From positions 33,711-97,710 of the forward strand of contig NZ_JAFCJI010000007.1 in NCBI RefSeq assembly GCF_018131105.1: a stretch of 64,000 nt of DNA, written 5' to 3'. Shown piece by piece: positions 11,001-26,000 of the stretch (positions are counted from its first letter, which is position 1; each line of letters begins with the position of its first letter). This DNA comes from Bradyrhizobium manausense. GTDB taxonomy: Bacteria > Pseudomonadota > Alphaproteobacteria > Rhizobiales > Xanthobacteraceae. The notes beneath the pieces are model-generated. The model saw only the letters and a list, made by a program, of their open reading frames with translations. It had not been told where the DNA came from and did no database searches. The translations under genes were made by a program, and so were the position numbers.

Positions 11001-14000
11001 ATCTGCACCAGTTGGCCCTCGAAGAAGCCGCTGTCCAGCCAGCTCGAGCCGTCGGTGCGAACCAGCGTATCGAGCATCTTGCTGATGGCGGCGCCCTTGA
11101 GGTCACCGGCCATCCCGCTCAGCCCGGTCGTAGCCGTCAACGTCAGTTGCGTGTCGGTCACGCCCCCTGCGGCGATGGTGAAATCGCCCACGCTCGTGCC
11201 ATCATTGCGTTGCAGGCGGATGATCTCGCCCGCCGCGAAGTTGTCGTTTATGAAGCTTCCGATGCCGGAGCGCGTGATCACCGCCCCGTTCACCGTGACG
11301 TTGCCGGTGAACATCAGGAACGCCTGGTCCGCCGCGGTGTACTTGACGTTGCCGTTGTCGTAGACGCCGTTCGACTTGACGGTCGTGATGGTGATGGTCT
11401 GGCTGGCCGTGGAGTTGAACGTCCCCGCCACGCTCGGCAAGGTCGCGCCGCCGGCGTTGGTCAGCTTGATGAATTGATCGCCCACCGATCCCTTGGCGGC
11501 GTCAATCTTGTAAGTGCCGTCCACGCCGCCCGGGCCGGTGCCGGTAATCGTGATCGTCTGTCCCGGCAGGAAGCCGTCGGCGATGAAGCTGCCAAGCTGG
11601 GACCCGGAAGCGCGGGTGATCATCCAGGCGCTCGTCGCTGGATCCTGGCCAACCGAGATGTTGCCCTTGCTGAACAGAGTCAGCGTCTGGGTAAAGCCGG
11701 TCTGCTGCAGGGTGATTTGGCCGCCATTCGTGAGAATGTCGGTCTGTCCGTCGGTGATCACGTCGACGTTGACCGTGGTCTGCGGCACCTTGGTCAGGCG
11801 CATCGTGTAAGTGTCGGGGTCACCTGGGCCTTGCGTGGCCGTGCCGGCGCTCACCAATGTGCTGCCGCCGCTCTCGAGCGTGAAGACGCCCGCCGCGCCG
11901 TCATCAAAGACCTGCGCGTCGATGGTCTGGGTGATGCCCGAACCGTTGATGCGGAACTTCACGGGCAGCAATGCAGTGGGATTCTCGACGGCCGGAATCA
12001 CCGTCAAACGCGTGGTCAGCGTCAGGATGGTGCCGGTCACGTCCACGCTCTTGATGACGAACAAGGCGTTGTTGGTCAGGCCGCCGGCGATCGTCTGCGT
12101 GCCTGAGATGATGATGTTCTGGCCAGCCTTGTACCCGTCCGCGATCCAGCTGCCGGACGATCGCGTAATGGTATCGCCGGTCGCGTTCTGCGCGAAGGTC
12201 AGCGTGACGCCCGAATAGTTGATGCCCGTAGCGGCATTCTTGTAGGCGGTATCGGTCGTTAGCTGCCCGGCAATCGTGTCGACCACGGACGCCGTGATCG
12301 TCGTGTCGTGCGCATCCTCGGTCGAAAGGCGCTGCACGGCATGCGTCGTCACGATGACCGGCGTGGTGTCGCCAGGTCCAAAGGTGATGTAGTACACGCC
12401 GTCCTGGTCGGGCAGCGCCGGCTGGACAACATGGAAGCGGGCATCGGTCGAACTCAGCGAAACCCGGAGATCCTTCGGCACGCTCGGATCGAGATACTGC
12501 GGATTGATCGCCACCTGGACGGTGCCGGTCGGCGCGGTTGCGAGCTCAACCGCGAAATAGTCGTCCACCGCAGTCACCGGAGGCGGATCAGCAGGCGTGT
12601 TCAAGGGGCTTGCGCCCTCGAGCACCTTGGTCACGCCGTCGACCGGCCGGCCATAGCCCGGATATTTCACGAAGTCCGGCACCGTCACCGTGGCGTCGAG
12701 CTGGGTCACCTTGACCGCAGGCTGGTCGTTGTCGTGGACCGTCACCTCGACGTTGCGCACAATCGCGTGGTCGAAGGTCGGATCGGTGCTCAGCACCGTG
12801 TGGCTGATCGCAACCGTGCGGTCGCCTTCGGCGAGCTGGTCGTCGACCGCCAAGACGTGAACATACTGTTCCGTGTCCCAATTGCTGCTGTCGAACACGA
12901 GCACGATGGCACGCGCCGGCACGTGGATGAGCGTGCCGTTGAGCACGATGTCGCGCGCATAGGCTTCCGGCGTCAGCAGGCCGGCCTTGTCCTTATCGCC
13001 CATGGCAAGGGGATTGCCTGAAGCCAGCAGGATGCTGTCGCCAAGTCCGAGCGTGTCGGTGATGTCGCCAGACGCCGGAACGAGGGCGCCGCCCGTGACA
13101 TGCTCCTCTTCCGGGTTCATTGCTGCCGAGATCGTGACGTAGACGGATGTTCCGACTACGGGGATGTGCCCGAGTCGAATGCCGTAGACATCGTCGGCGG
13201 GATTGGCACCGGGATTGGCATTGATCTTCTTGCCTTCCGTCACATCGGTGATACCCGGGCTCAAATCGTCCGGAACGTTCTCATCGATGATCACCTGCCC
13301 CTGGTCGGGACGTGAAACGCTGAGCGAGATACCATCGGGAACGACCGGCTTGTATGCCCCGTCGTCGGTCGAGATGCGCTGATTGATGGTCGAGCTCGTG
13401 CCGTTGATATCGCGCGACACCACGTCACCGGCCACGTCGCCCGCGACATTGATGGCATCGTTGCCAAGTCCGCCGATCACGCGCACGGCCATGCCTGGCG
13501 GCGTGCTCAACACATCGATCGTATCGTCGCCTTCGAGCGCATCGACCTCGAGCACCTCGATGTTCTTGTAGGTCACGGTCAGACCGGCGCCGAAGATACC
13601 CTTGTCGGTGACGACGATATGGTCGGCGAACTCAGTACCGAGGATCACCAGCTTGTCGAAGCCGGAGCCGCCATCGACCGAAACCGGCGCGTTGATGTTG
13701 TATTCGACCTGGTTGTTGCCGGCACCGGTGCGGATCGCCGTCTCGGCCGCCGTGGAGAAGCCCTTGGTCAGCTTCGGCATCGCAATCTGCTGCACCGGAT
13801 CGAGCCAGACGATGTCGCCGCTCACGGGATCGGTCTGGGCAAGCGCGAATGCGCGAACCGTGAACAGGTCGTTGCCGTCGTCGCCTTCGAGACGCAGCAC
13901 CGCCTGGTTGCTGTAGACCGAGAACGTGTCGTCACCGCTGCCGCCCTCGGCCACCAGCGGAGAGGTCGCACCGGCGGACAGCCAGCCGCGTGTCGTCGCC

Positions 14001-17000
14001 ACCGTGCCATAGACGCTCTGCGGGGTGAGCGAGTTAGCAAGCTGCGGGAACAGGTCCGCGGCAGTGACGATGGATCCACCCAACGTGTTGCCGAGCGGCC
14101 CAGGTTGGTGTGTGCTGCCGTCGCGCTGATAACCGTAGATCTGTCCGATCTGGAACGTGTCGTTGGCAGCACCGCCGTCCAGGGTGGTGCTGGTGGCTTC
14201 GTCGTCGACCGCGAAGTAATCGTTGCCGCCCTGCCCGAACACCATCAACCGGCCATTGATCGAGCTGTCGTAGTTGATGCGCTGGACCGACTGCGTGCGT
14301 ACGGTTCCGTCGCCCGGCACGTCGGAGGTCTGCGCCTGCGTGAGGGCCGAACCAGACTTGGTCGGATCGAAATCGAGCACGGCAACGAAGGCCGACTCGT
14401 TTGCGTAAAGCTCGGGACGGGCTCCGGATTCGCGCGGAATATCGGTCGTGCGGCGGAGCAGGAAGATATCGTCGAACGCCTTGCCTTCGCCGATGAAGTT
14501 CGGATCGATATTGTCCTTGCCGTAGACCGAGAGATTGTTGACGCCGTCCGTCGGCCCGCCGGTGTCGAGCACGTTGATGACGTAATTGCGATTGTCTGTG
14601 TCGCCCGGCACTCCCTGCGTACCCGTCGTATTGATGACGTAGGTATCGGTGCCGGCCTGGCCGTCGAGGGTCAGCGTGTCGCTCGACGCCGTCGCGGCGA
14701 CGGTCTGGCCGTACACCATCGACTGCAGCTGGTTGACCACGAAGAAGTCTTCGCTGTCGCCCGTCGGCGCAAACGGATTGAGCCTGGTATTCTTGATCTT
14801 GACGTTGACGTTCGAGGCCGCCGTGACCACCCGAGCGGAGCTCAGTGTCAGCACCGTAGCCGCAGCTGAAATGCCCGTAACGGTATAGACGCGATTGTTG
14901 GCGATAGGATCGCCGGGATCGCTGGATTCGACCGTGATGACGTCGCCGATCGCGAACCCGGCGAAGGTGCCGCCGTCCGTGCGCGTGATGGTGTCGCCAT
15001 TGGGATTAGGCGCAAACGTCACCTGCGCATCAATGCCGGCCGTGGTTGGGGTCGGCGTGTTGCTGCCGTAGGCGCGCGTGGTGCCGCCGGAATAGAACGA
15101 CATGAGGCGAACCGGCCCGAGCCCGCCGGTCGGAATCGTCTGGTCTTGTCCGCCCGGAATCGGCGACGACGAGGTGCCGCTCAGGCCGCCGAGCCACGTC
15201 TCGTCAAAGAAGATCTGGTCGGTGTCGGCGTTGCCGAAGATGCGAGTGAGATATCCGCTCGCGGTCGGGCCGTGCGCGATGACGCCATGCAGGTGCATCA
15301 CGGTGCCGAAATCAGGCGTGTCGTCCGGCGTGTCGGCATCGAATTGCGCGACGCCACTGGAAAGCTCGCCGGTCCGGCGGAAATCGCCGTAGATGTCGAC
15401 GTTCTTGCCGGCGAGAATCTGCGAGTTCTCCTCCGTCGTCACGTTGTCGGCGACGCGCAGCAGGATCGAGCCGTTTGGCGTGTTGACGAGACCGTGCACC
15501 ATGGTCTCCGGCGCGTTCTCGAGGAACAGCACGCTTCCGGAATCCAAGAGATGCAGATCCTCGCCCTGCACGGCGCTCTCGCGCACCGTGAAGCGGATGT
15601 TGCCGTTGATGTCTCCGTCGCCGCCGGCAATTCCCAGGGCCTGCAACAGCACGACTTCGGCATCGCGGGCGTAGAACGTACCTACGGCGGTCGTCGGCAG
15701 CGCTTCGCTCAGATCGATGCTGCCGGTCGCCCGTGCCCCGATCGTGCCATAGCCGTAGGCCTGCGAATCGATTTCGAGATCATTGCCGCCGCTCGAATCG
15801 CCGATATTGCCGCCCTCGGCGAACAGGTTGATCGTATTGCCGATGACGTTGGCCGTATCGGCGCCGACGCCGCCATTGCGGGCATCGACGATGGAGCCCG
15901 GATCGGTCGCGAGCGTGACGTCGCCCTTGGTTTGCACCAGACCGACCTCGAGGTCGTCGATCTCGCGACCAGAGCCATCGAGGGGCCCCTTCCCGCCCAG
16001 CAAGCTCTGCGACTCGAGGCCGCGCACCACTTCGGTAATGAAGATGCCTTGCGTGTTGGCCTTGCTGGCCACCGCGATGTCGTTGGCGGTCAGTACACCG
16101 AGGCTCGATCCCGATCCATAGAGTTCGTCAACATTGATCTCGAGGAAATTATCGGTGGATCCGATACCGCCGGTGCCGGACTTGTCGCTCGCCGTGCCGG
16201 TAATGCCGCTGTCGCCCGCCGTCATCGTGATATTGACGGCGGTGACGTCGGCTTCCGAACCGATGCCATCGTTCAACGCATCGATGATCATCCTGGGCGA
16301 ATGCAGCGTCACGTCGTTCGCGGTCGACATGATGCGGCCGACGCGCAGATCGTCGGTCTTTTCGGCCAGATCGATCCAGCCGTTGGTCAGAACGTCGACA
16401 TGGTGGGTGTCGGACGGACCGGGCGTGCCAGGTGCGCCATTGAGGTCGATCTCGGTGATCGCACTGATATCGATGATCTCGGGGCTCACGGCAACGGGCT
16501 TGGCCGCTGCAACAATGATGTTGTGCTTCGAGGTGATGCCGGCCCGTGTGCGGCTGCCAGTCTCGTCGAGTGCCTTGATCAGATATGTGCTGTCGATGTG
16601 CGATGGATTCGAGCCGAAAACGCCGACATCCTGGTTCTTCCGCGGGCCGGCATCTGGTTCGTAGAAATTGTAGTCCGGATCAACCGAGGGCGCGCCGATC
16701 ACGTTGATTCCGCCGACCTGGCCGACGCTCGTCTCCTGTACGCTGCCACGCAGCAACAGATTCGCGTCGCCGTCGGTCTTTACCGCGTCGATCACGACGG
16801 AATACGCACCGGTTTCCCGTTCGCGGCCCCGCACGTCGAGATAGGCGAATCCCTGCGCCCCGGTTCCAGTCGCAATGACGGTGAAGCGTTGCGCCGGCGT
16901 GAGCGAGTGCTGGTCGGTCGCCGATGTGCCGCTGAGATCGATCGTGATCGGCGTCGTCGGACTGTTGACGTGCGCCAACTGTATATGCAACGCGTCGACG

Positions 17001-20000
17001 GCGATCACGTAATAGTAGTCGTTGTCCGTCAGGTTGCCGAGGGTCGTCCCCGAAATCTTGTGATACTGGACCAACTCTCCATTGAAGAACTGATTGCGTC
17101 CAAGATAGATCGAACCATCGGTTCCGCTCACCCGTGCCGCGATGAACTGAGTCGGCGCCGGCACACTTCCGGTGTCGACGACGTCGACATTGACCCGGTG
17201 GTTGGTGTTCGGCGTCTGCCCGAAGGCATCACCGGGGTTCTGCCCGATGCTGCCGGCATAGGCCTCGAGATCCAGGATATTGGTGCGGATCAGCGAGCTC
17301 GGATCGGCCGGCAACAGGCCTGGCGCATCCGGGTCTGCAGCGCGGCTCGCACTCGACAGGATGTCACCGGCCTTGTTGACCACGCGCGTCGTGCCGATCG
17401 GGTTCTCGATCAGGCCATTGAGCGTGATGGACGGCCGCGAAGCGCTGGTGCTCTCGATATCGACCAGCGTCGGAGCGACCGTACGTTTGATCGCAAACGT
17501 CAAGCCGCGCGAACCGGTATTGCTGATATCGACCTTCGGCTCAACCGTGCTGTTGATCACGTTGATGAGGTTCACTTCGAGCGGCTTGCTCGAATCGTTC
17601 TTGATCAGAACGTGGTCAAATGTGTCGCGGAACTCCCACGTTCCACCGACGCCATTGATATGGCTGGTGGCAGCGAAGAAGACGTCTCCCGGATCCTGGT
17701 TGCGGATGTCATTGACGACGATGGTGCCGCTCTTGATCTGACCGGACGTCTTGGTCGCGGATTCCCCCGGAGTGGCGCTGTCGTCCACAGTCACGTTCAC
17801 TGCCCGGAAGATGTTGCCGCTGCCATCGATTTCCAGATCCGGCGACCGCCCGGCCAGGATCGTGACATCCGAGCTGAAGTCGATCTGCGGCGTGATGGTC
17901 GTCGAGCCGGCCTCGCCCGCACTGCCGACCGCAAGCGAGCGGCGGCTGACGTCGTGCGGCCTCGTCACGTCGATCGTCCCGTTGGTCGTATTGACGTCGA
18001 AGGCGAGATGCTTCGCGAACTGCGCATCGCCGTTGTTGTCGTGCAGCAAGCCCGCATCGTCCGGATCGCCCGAGGCAGCGCGTGGCCCGGCGGTGACCTT
18101 GGCGCGCGGCGAGCCGTTGCCGCTGCCGTTAATGTTCGAATTCAACGTCGTATTGTTGGTCGACGTCGAATCGACGAATCCGAACAGACCGGTCGCGCGA
18201 CCGAACGAGTTCGATTCGATATGAACGTCGTGTTTCGACAGATCCAGATTGCCGTAGCGCGTGACGAAATCAACGCCTTCAAAGCCGGTTACAGTCGCGC
18301 TGTCGTCAAGCAGCACCTTGAGCGGCGAGACCACCGTGACGGTGGATTCGCCGGTGCCTGCCGCCACGAGGCCCGTACCGTAGCCCTCGGCATGGGCAAT
18401 GACGGTCATCTCGGGCACGAGTGCTGCGAGGATGACCGTACGCCCTTCGATTGCCGCCGCCGGCTTGATCTCGACCTGGGTCAGGCTCGAGCCACCGGTG
18501 CTGGTCGCCGTCGCGTTGCCGTCGCCACCAAACCCGAGGCCGCTGGCATGCGCATTGGTGTTCTGGAACACCTTCCGGTTTGCAGTCACCTTGACGTTGT
18601 TGCCGGCGAGAATGTCGGAATCGTCGAAGACCGTTGCGGTCGTCGTATCCGTAATGTCGGAGTGCGCGTTGGCTATGGCCACGCCGACCGCTCCGCCCGT
18701 GATCGAATGGGCCGAGACGTCGGCATGATCCTCGGTGGAGGCCGCCAGCGTGAAGTTTTGTCCGGCGATGATACGGGTGTTGGCTCCGATATAGGCGATC
18801 GATTCGTGCTTCGCGTCGTCCTGATTCACGGTAGCGGTCGGATCGCCGACGCCGACGAACCCACCCGTCTCGTTCTTCGAACTCGCCGTCGCGCTCGTTA
18901 TCGCGTTGCTGGTAACGGAGACGTCCGTCCCAGCTGTCACCAGGCCCGCCGTCAGGTAGGCAGTGACATCCGGATTGTCGTCGACCTTGCCGTCGTTGAT
19001 GTTGACGCCGACGAAGCCGCCACCCGAGCCGTTGGCAACGGCCGACGAGACGCCGTCGCCCGTCGGCGGCGACAACAGGCTGAGCGACGTTCCGCCCGGG
19101 CCCAGCAATTGCGCGTTCAGCGCGAAAGCTCCCGAGAGATCGATCCGCAACTCCTGCTGACCCGTGCCCTTTGAGGTGAGGTCGATGGATTCCGGACCAA
19201 TATGATGGATGCCGCCAGGCGTGCCGCCGCCAAGGATCCCAAGCGTCAGCAGCACATGGTTCGAATCCGCGAGGCTGAAGTGGTCGGGATCGTTCGTCGG
19301 ATTGACGACATAGAGTTGCTGGCCGTCGAGGTTCACGCCGTTACCCGTCATCGGGAAATCGGAGAGCTTCGTCAGCTGCTGGATCGTGCTGTCACCGACG
19401 GTCTTGGTGAAGCCGCCGTTGGTCACCTGGTTCACTGCGGTGAGCGTCAGGACATTGCCGCTGACCCCGCCGAGCGCGATCGTGTACGAACCGTTGTTGG
19501 CTCCGGTTCCGCTGATCGTGATCTGCTGCTTCTCGGCAAAGCCGTGGTCGGCCCAATTGAAGCCGGCCGCCGCCGTGATCGTGTCGCCGCCGGCATTCTT
19601 GGCAAAGGTGAGCGGGAGCGACAAATTGCCTTCAAGCGCGATCGCAGTCGTGCTCTGCACAAGCGCATTGACGGCGTTCAGATTGTCGGTCGCGAAATCG
19701 TCGATCGTGACGGTCAACGTGCCGCCGCTCACGCTCTGGAGCGTGTAGCTCCCGCTGTTGGCGCCGGCACCACTGATGCTGATCGATTGATTGTTCTGGA
19801 ATCCGAATTCAGACCAGTCATGGCCGTCGGACCGCGTGATCGTGCCTTTCCCCGCACCGTTGTTGTGGAACGTGATGGTGACGGTGTCGATCGCGCCGAG
19901 TTGCACCGTATCGGTGCCCGTCGATCCGGCGTTGATGATCTGGTAGATCTGTCCGTCCTGCAGACCTCCGATGACCTTCGCTGCTCCGGACTTCGGCCCG

Positions 20001-23000
20001 GGCGGAACGCTGCTGGTCGCAGTGTACTTCACCAGGTTGCCGTTGGAGAAGCCAGGGTCGGCGACCTGGCCGGTGGCCGAGTTGATGTACTGGATGTTGT
20101 TGTTATTGGCGGGATTCAGCGTTGCGACGTTGGCGATGTGTCCGAGATCCGGATCATCATAGCTTGTGAGGCTACCCGAAACGTCGACCTGCTTGCTGTT
20201 GAAGCTCAGCGTGACCGGCGCATGGTAGGTGACGGCTTCACCGTCGGTGAATCCGTGACCGGTAAGGCTGATCACCGTGCCGGAGGCCGGGGGCGTGAAC
20301 TCCTTGGAGGTGTAGGTAAAGCCGGGATCCTGAAGCTTGATGCGCGTGCCGTCGATCAGCAGGACCTTGTAAACCTGACCAGGATTGAGCCCGCCGATAC
20401 CCGTGCCTATGGGCTCGTATTCGACCAGGTCACCGTTCTGGAGATTGTGCGCCGACGGCGTCGTGATGATGTCGGTCACCGGATCAGCGGAAGCGCCATC
20501 GAACACCGCACCGAAGGCCAGGTGGCTTGGATCCGCCGCGATCACAGTCCGCAGCGCGATCGGCGTGCCGTTACGGTCGGCCGCGTTGCTGACGAGGCCG
20601 CCGACTGCGCCATCAGGAACCTGGACCGTATCGCCGGTCTGCAAGCCATGATTGTCGACCTGAATCGTATTGTTCAGCGGATCAGCCAGCAGCGGATCGA
20701 CGAGGTCGCCATTGCCGCCGTCGGCGTTCTTGATCTGGTAGGTCGGAGGCGGATTGATTTGGACCGAGTCGGCTATCGCAGAAACCGTTATGCTCGTGCC
20801 GGCGTGAACCGCAGGCGGATCGATATAGGCGAGCACCGTCGGGTGGATGTTGGTGTAGGAGGTCGAGCCGCCGAGATTGACGAATCCGCCGCCGACGCCC
20901 TTGGTGATGGCGTCTCCCTCGGGATGGTCGGCGGCTTCCACATCGATGAAGCCGCTGGTCACAATGCTGCCGCCGCTCGATATATATGCGCTCACGTTCG
21001 GCGTGACGATCACCTTGGAATCGTTCGACTGCCCGCTCAAGAGGCCACCGCTCACCGCCTGCGCGGTGGCGCTCGCGGTCTCCGTGCCAGTCGCCTTGAT
21101 CGTCAGGTCGGATGCGCCCGGGCCGCTGCCGTTCGCGACGCTGCCGTCGAGATGCGCCTTGGTTGTCCCGCCCGTATCGGCTTCCGCCTTGCTCGCACCA
21201 ACGCCCAGGAGCCCGCCGGCGGCGCCTTCGGATTTGGCAACGGCGTGGTTATTGGAGACGGCGGTGATCTCCACCTTGCCGGCAGAGTTGACGCTGCTCT
21301 TGACCTCCGCTTCGATCGTCGGGAGCATGATGGACTTGGCGCCCGGGACGACCACGCCGATGAGCCCGCCGGCTGACGCTTGCGAATCCGCGCTGGCGCC
21401 GTATTGGTCATCCTTGCCGTCGTTCGTGGTGGCCTTGACGTAGACGTTGCCGGCCTGTGTCGTGCCGGTGCCGATGCTGGCCGTCACGGTCGGCTCGACA
21501 TCCGACTTGGTAATCGACACGCCAACCGACAGGCCTTCGCCGCCGGAGAAACCTTCGACGAGCGTGTCGATATTTTCGATCGCCGCAGCGGTGACATGGA
21601 TGTCGTTGCTCACCTTGACGTCGGCCAGGTCGCCAATCGTCGCGCTCGCTCCCGACGTGTCGGTCGCGTATGCGAAATTGACCGCCAGCGCCAGCAGCAC
21701 GCCTCCCGACACCGCTACCGCGTGCACATCGGCCGTATTGTCCGACGTGGCCGAAACCGTCAGCGAGCCGACCGTGTCGGTCTGGCCGATATCGGCGCCG
21801 CCATCGACAGTTGCGCTCGCGCCACCACTCAGTTCGACTTCCGTGTAGGACGCGCCGGCAGCTGCCGCGCCGACCTGCATCATGCCGGTCAGTTCTGTGA
21901 TGTTGCGGGTATTGCTCGCATTGACCGTCACATCGTCGGCCTTGGTCACATTGCCAAGGCTGGCTTGTGCCAGGCTGGTATCCGTTATCGAAACGACGCC
22001 CGCACCGATCGCTATGCCGCCGGCCGAGCCGTCAAGCGCATGCAAGTTAAAGTGCTCGTCGAGGATTGCATTGACGTCGATATTGCCGCCCGCGCTGAGC
22101 GTGCCATCGGCAAACGCGGTCACGTTGTCGCCGAGCGACACGATCGAGACTGCCGCACCGATACCGACGATGCCGCCGGCGATCTGGCCAGTGAAGACCG
22201 TGATGTGGTCTGATTCGTTCGCCTTGACGCCGATCTTGCCGCCGGCCGTTAATGTGGCACCGGCTTCCACACTTGCCGACGTACCGGGCGGCGTCAGGAT
22301 CGCGAGATTCACCCGTTTCGTGATGCTTGTCTGGGTCGGCGCACTCGCATTGACGCTGCTCGCGGCCGACTGGGTACCGAACTTGGTCGCATTGCCGACA
22401 ATCTGATGACCGCCGAGACCGGCCGAGCTGAAATGAATGGCATTGATGTCGTTCATGGCGTCGCTGTGCGTATTGTAGAACTTGAAGACGCCGCCGCCGG
22501 TATCCCTCACGTAATAGGTTCCACGATCCGTCAGCCCCCCGATATCGGTTCCGCTAACGCCGTGTGAATAGGTGACCTTGTCTCCGGTCTTGAGGCCGCT
22601 GGATGCGCCGAGATTGATGGTGCCCGCGCCGGGACCAGTCGTTACCGCACCCGCCACATCGAATTCCGCGCCGCCCGAGAACTGGCCGATCGCATCCGTA
22701 GTGGCACTGCTGCTGCTCTGCGCCTGACTCCCGGCGTCCTGATCGGCTTCGCCGTTGCCAATATTCGTCGAATTTTTCGCGCTTTCGTTACCGTCGTTGT
22801 CCTTGGCAGTCCGCTTGATGGTCGATCCGATCGACCAAACGCTGACTGCACCGCCCACACCAACCGCGCCGACGGCGCCGCTGACATCGACCCCCGTTAT
22901 GTCCTTCTTGCCAAGCGCATTGACCTCGATGTCTGCCAATGCGTTCACCTGTGCATCGGCTTCTATGACCGCCTTGGTGTTGTTCTTGACGCTTCCGATG

Positions 23001-26000
23001 TCGACCGCGCCCGACACGCCCACGGCGCCTGCCGCGACGCCGACCACGAAGGTCTGCACGTTCAGCCTGTTGGCCGCATTGACGTAGACGCTCTGGTTGT
23101 CGTGCGCATCGTCCTGATGCAGCGTGTTGATGAACGCATGGTCATTGATGACCGCGTCCGTCTCGCTGCTGATCAGGGTCACGCCGACCGAGCCGGACGC
23201 TCCGACGTAGCCGAAGCCGCCCGCCGCCACGATGTGAAGGATGTCTTCGCTCGATTCCGCCTGGACGATGACGCCACCCGGTGCGGGTGTCTTCTTCTCG
23301 AACCCACTGGCGATAATGTTGCCGTCGAACGCATCCGCAACGCCAGCGCCACCGAGCGCATCGACATGGGCGTGATCGCTGATGAAAGCTTCTGTATCCT
23401 TGGTAAGGACCATGACGCCGACCGAGGCGCCGACACCAACGAAGCCGCCAGCCAGCGCGCCAGACAGCTCGAAGATATGCGTGTCGTCGGTCGCCGAAAG
23501 GTAGAAGTCGCCGCCGGCGAATACGGTGGCATGATCTCCGACGCTTGCCCATGCGTGATTGTCGATGCTGAGCACGTCGACGGCGCCGCCGACACCGACC
23601 GTGCCGGCCGCGATGCCGAATCCGACCATCACGACGTTTTCTCGCGCGGTCGCCTCAACGGTAACGTCGGCGAGCGCGTTTACCGTCGCCGATGAATCGA
23701 TGTGCGCCTTGGTCGTGTTGGTCACGACATTGACGCCGACAGCCGGCGCGACGGCAGCTCCGCCCGCGACGGCAATCGTGCCGGCAACCGCCAGATGGTA
23801 GAAATCATCGCCCGCGCCGACCAGGACCGACTGCAGCGGATTGGCGGGATTCACCGAGGTATCGGTGTTGACGTTGGCACCCTGGCCGACATAGGCCTCG
23901 GTATCGGCGTTGACGACGTCGACTCCCGCCGACACCGCGACTCCCGCGGCGCCGCCCACAGCGAAGCTCACCGAGAAGGTCCGGATCTCGTCCTGATTGG
24001 TCGCTGCAACCGCCACCCCGTGGAATCCGGGAGTGGAGTCGAGCTTGGTCGTGCGTGCGCCACCGAGCGAACTGTCCTTGCCGCTGATGTCCTGGGCGCT
24101 GCCGCTGTTCTGCAGGTCCATGCTCCCAAGCGTCGGGGTGCCCACTTGGCCCTTGCTGCGCAACGTCGCGTGGTCTCCGCTGGTCGCTGCCGTCTTGGTG
24201 CCAGCGCTACCCGTGTCGATGCCCACGCCTCCGCCCGCGTTTGGATGGTTCGGGTCGAAGGACTTCGTCTGCGTATTGCCCGGATTGCTCGCCGCCGTGT
24301 CGAGATCAGGGTTGATGCGCCCGGTGTTGACCGACAGACCGGCTCCATGTCCGTCGCCGGTGACGGTGGCGCCGGCCCCGATGAAGGCCAGCGTGCTCTT
24401 GTTCATGACGTTGACGCCAGCCGCGGCACCGATACCGACACCACCGCCGGCGATCGTGCCAACGATCTCGTTGATATCCGTGAGATCGTTGGCGTGGAGC
24501 ACGACGCTGCCGAGCGCATGCACATCGCCCGGACCCGCTGAGGCCACACCGTCTGTCGGATCGTCGCCGATAAACGCGCGAGTCTCCAGGTTGAACACGT
24601 GGACGCCGGCATTGACTGCAACACCGACCGACCCCACCGCGGCGCCGGCGGACACTGAAACCAGGTTCTCGCTCGAATCCGCGGTGACCTGGATGTTGCC
24701 GAGTACGTCGGCATTCACACCGGACCCGATAAAGGCATTGGTGTGCTTGGTGTAGACGCCGACATCGGCGCCGACGCCGACCCCGGCATCGCCGCCGAAC
24801 GCGAGCTCGCCGGCCACCGAGATCACGCTGGTGTCGTCCTTGGCGCTGATCGTCAGATCCTGCGCCCCTGGATCGAGCGCATTGTCGATCGTGATCGTTG
24901 CACTGTCCCCGACATAGGCGGTCGTCGTCTCGTCGAACACATTCACAGCAGCCGAACCTGCAACGCCGGCCGTGCCACCGGCTGCGCCGGCGGCGGCAAT
25001 CGTCAGGACGTCCTCGCTGGTGAACGCGGTGATCAACACGCCATCGCCACCCGCCGTGACGACGCTGCTATTACCGGCATAAGCCTGGACGGTGGCGGAA
25101 TGAATGAGGTCGCTATTGGCGATGCCGAAGCCAGCCGTGCCGCCAGCGCCGACGGTTCCTGCGATCATCGTGGCGTTGAAACCGCCCGTCGCGGTGATCG
25201 AGACCGCACCTTGCGCGAGAAGATGGGCGGAATTGTCGAGATAGGCGTCATCTTCACTATCGACGACCACGACCGCGAACGATCCGGCAACGCCGGCGCT
25301 GTCACCCACACCAAGTGTGGCAACGACCGTCAGGATGGTCTCGGTCGCATTCGCGGTGACGTCGGCGCCGCCGCCCAGCGTGACATGAGCGCCATTGCCG
25401 ATGTAGGCACGGGTGTCCTTGTTGAGTACCTCGACGTCGAGACTGCCGCCGACGCCGGCCGAACTGGTGCTGACACCAAGTCCACCGGCGACGTTCGTGA
25501 TGGTCGTTTCGTTGGTGGCCTGGACGGAAAGCGTCTGGCCTGCACCGTGGGCGAAGCCACCGCCTAGGATGGACTTCTGGTTCACCTGCGTGCCGGCACC
25601 GATATGTGCGTCTGCGGTGACGTCGAAGACGTCGACGATGACCGCTCCGGCAACCGCCGCACCGCCGGAACTGGCCGCGCCCGCGACCGCGATGGAGGTG
25701 AAGGACACGTCGACGAACGAGACCGGAATCGGGGCCGGATCGAGCGTCGCCGTCGCATGGACCGCGATGGCGCCGGCAGCGTCGGCCGAGGCAGATTCAA
25801 TGAAGGCCTTGGTGGATTGGTTGACGACAGCAACCGCGACTGCGCCGCCGACCGTCGTACCTCCAGTGGAGAGGGCGCCCGCCGCGGCGAGCGTCTGGAT
25901 TCTGGTGTCCTCGGACGCCGTTACGGTGATGCCACCGCTCGAGGTCAGATGCGAGCCGGAGCGGGCCGACGCCTCCGTCTCCAGGTTGTTGATGACGTTG

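Noticed and set aside
15146..19174. Very long plus-strand ORF (1,342 codons) and others such as 6419-9349, 19202-21376
   Set aside because: They lie antisense to the giant gene, have Arg/Asp/Val-rich composition without domains, and arise from GC-biased third positions of the real frame.
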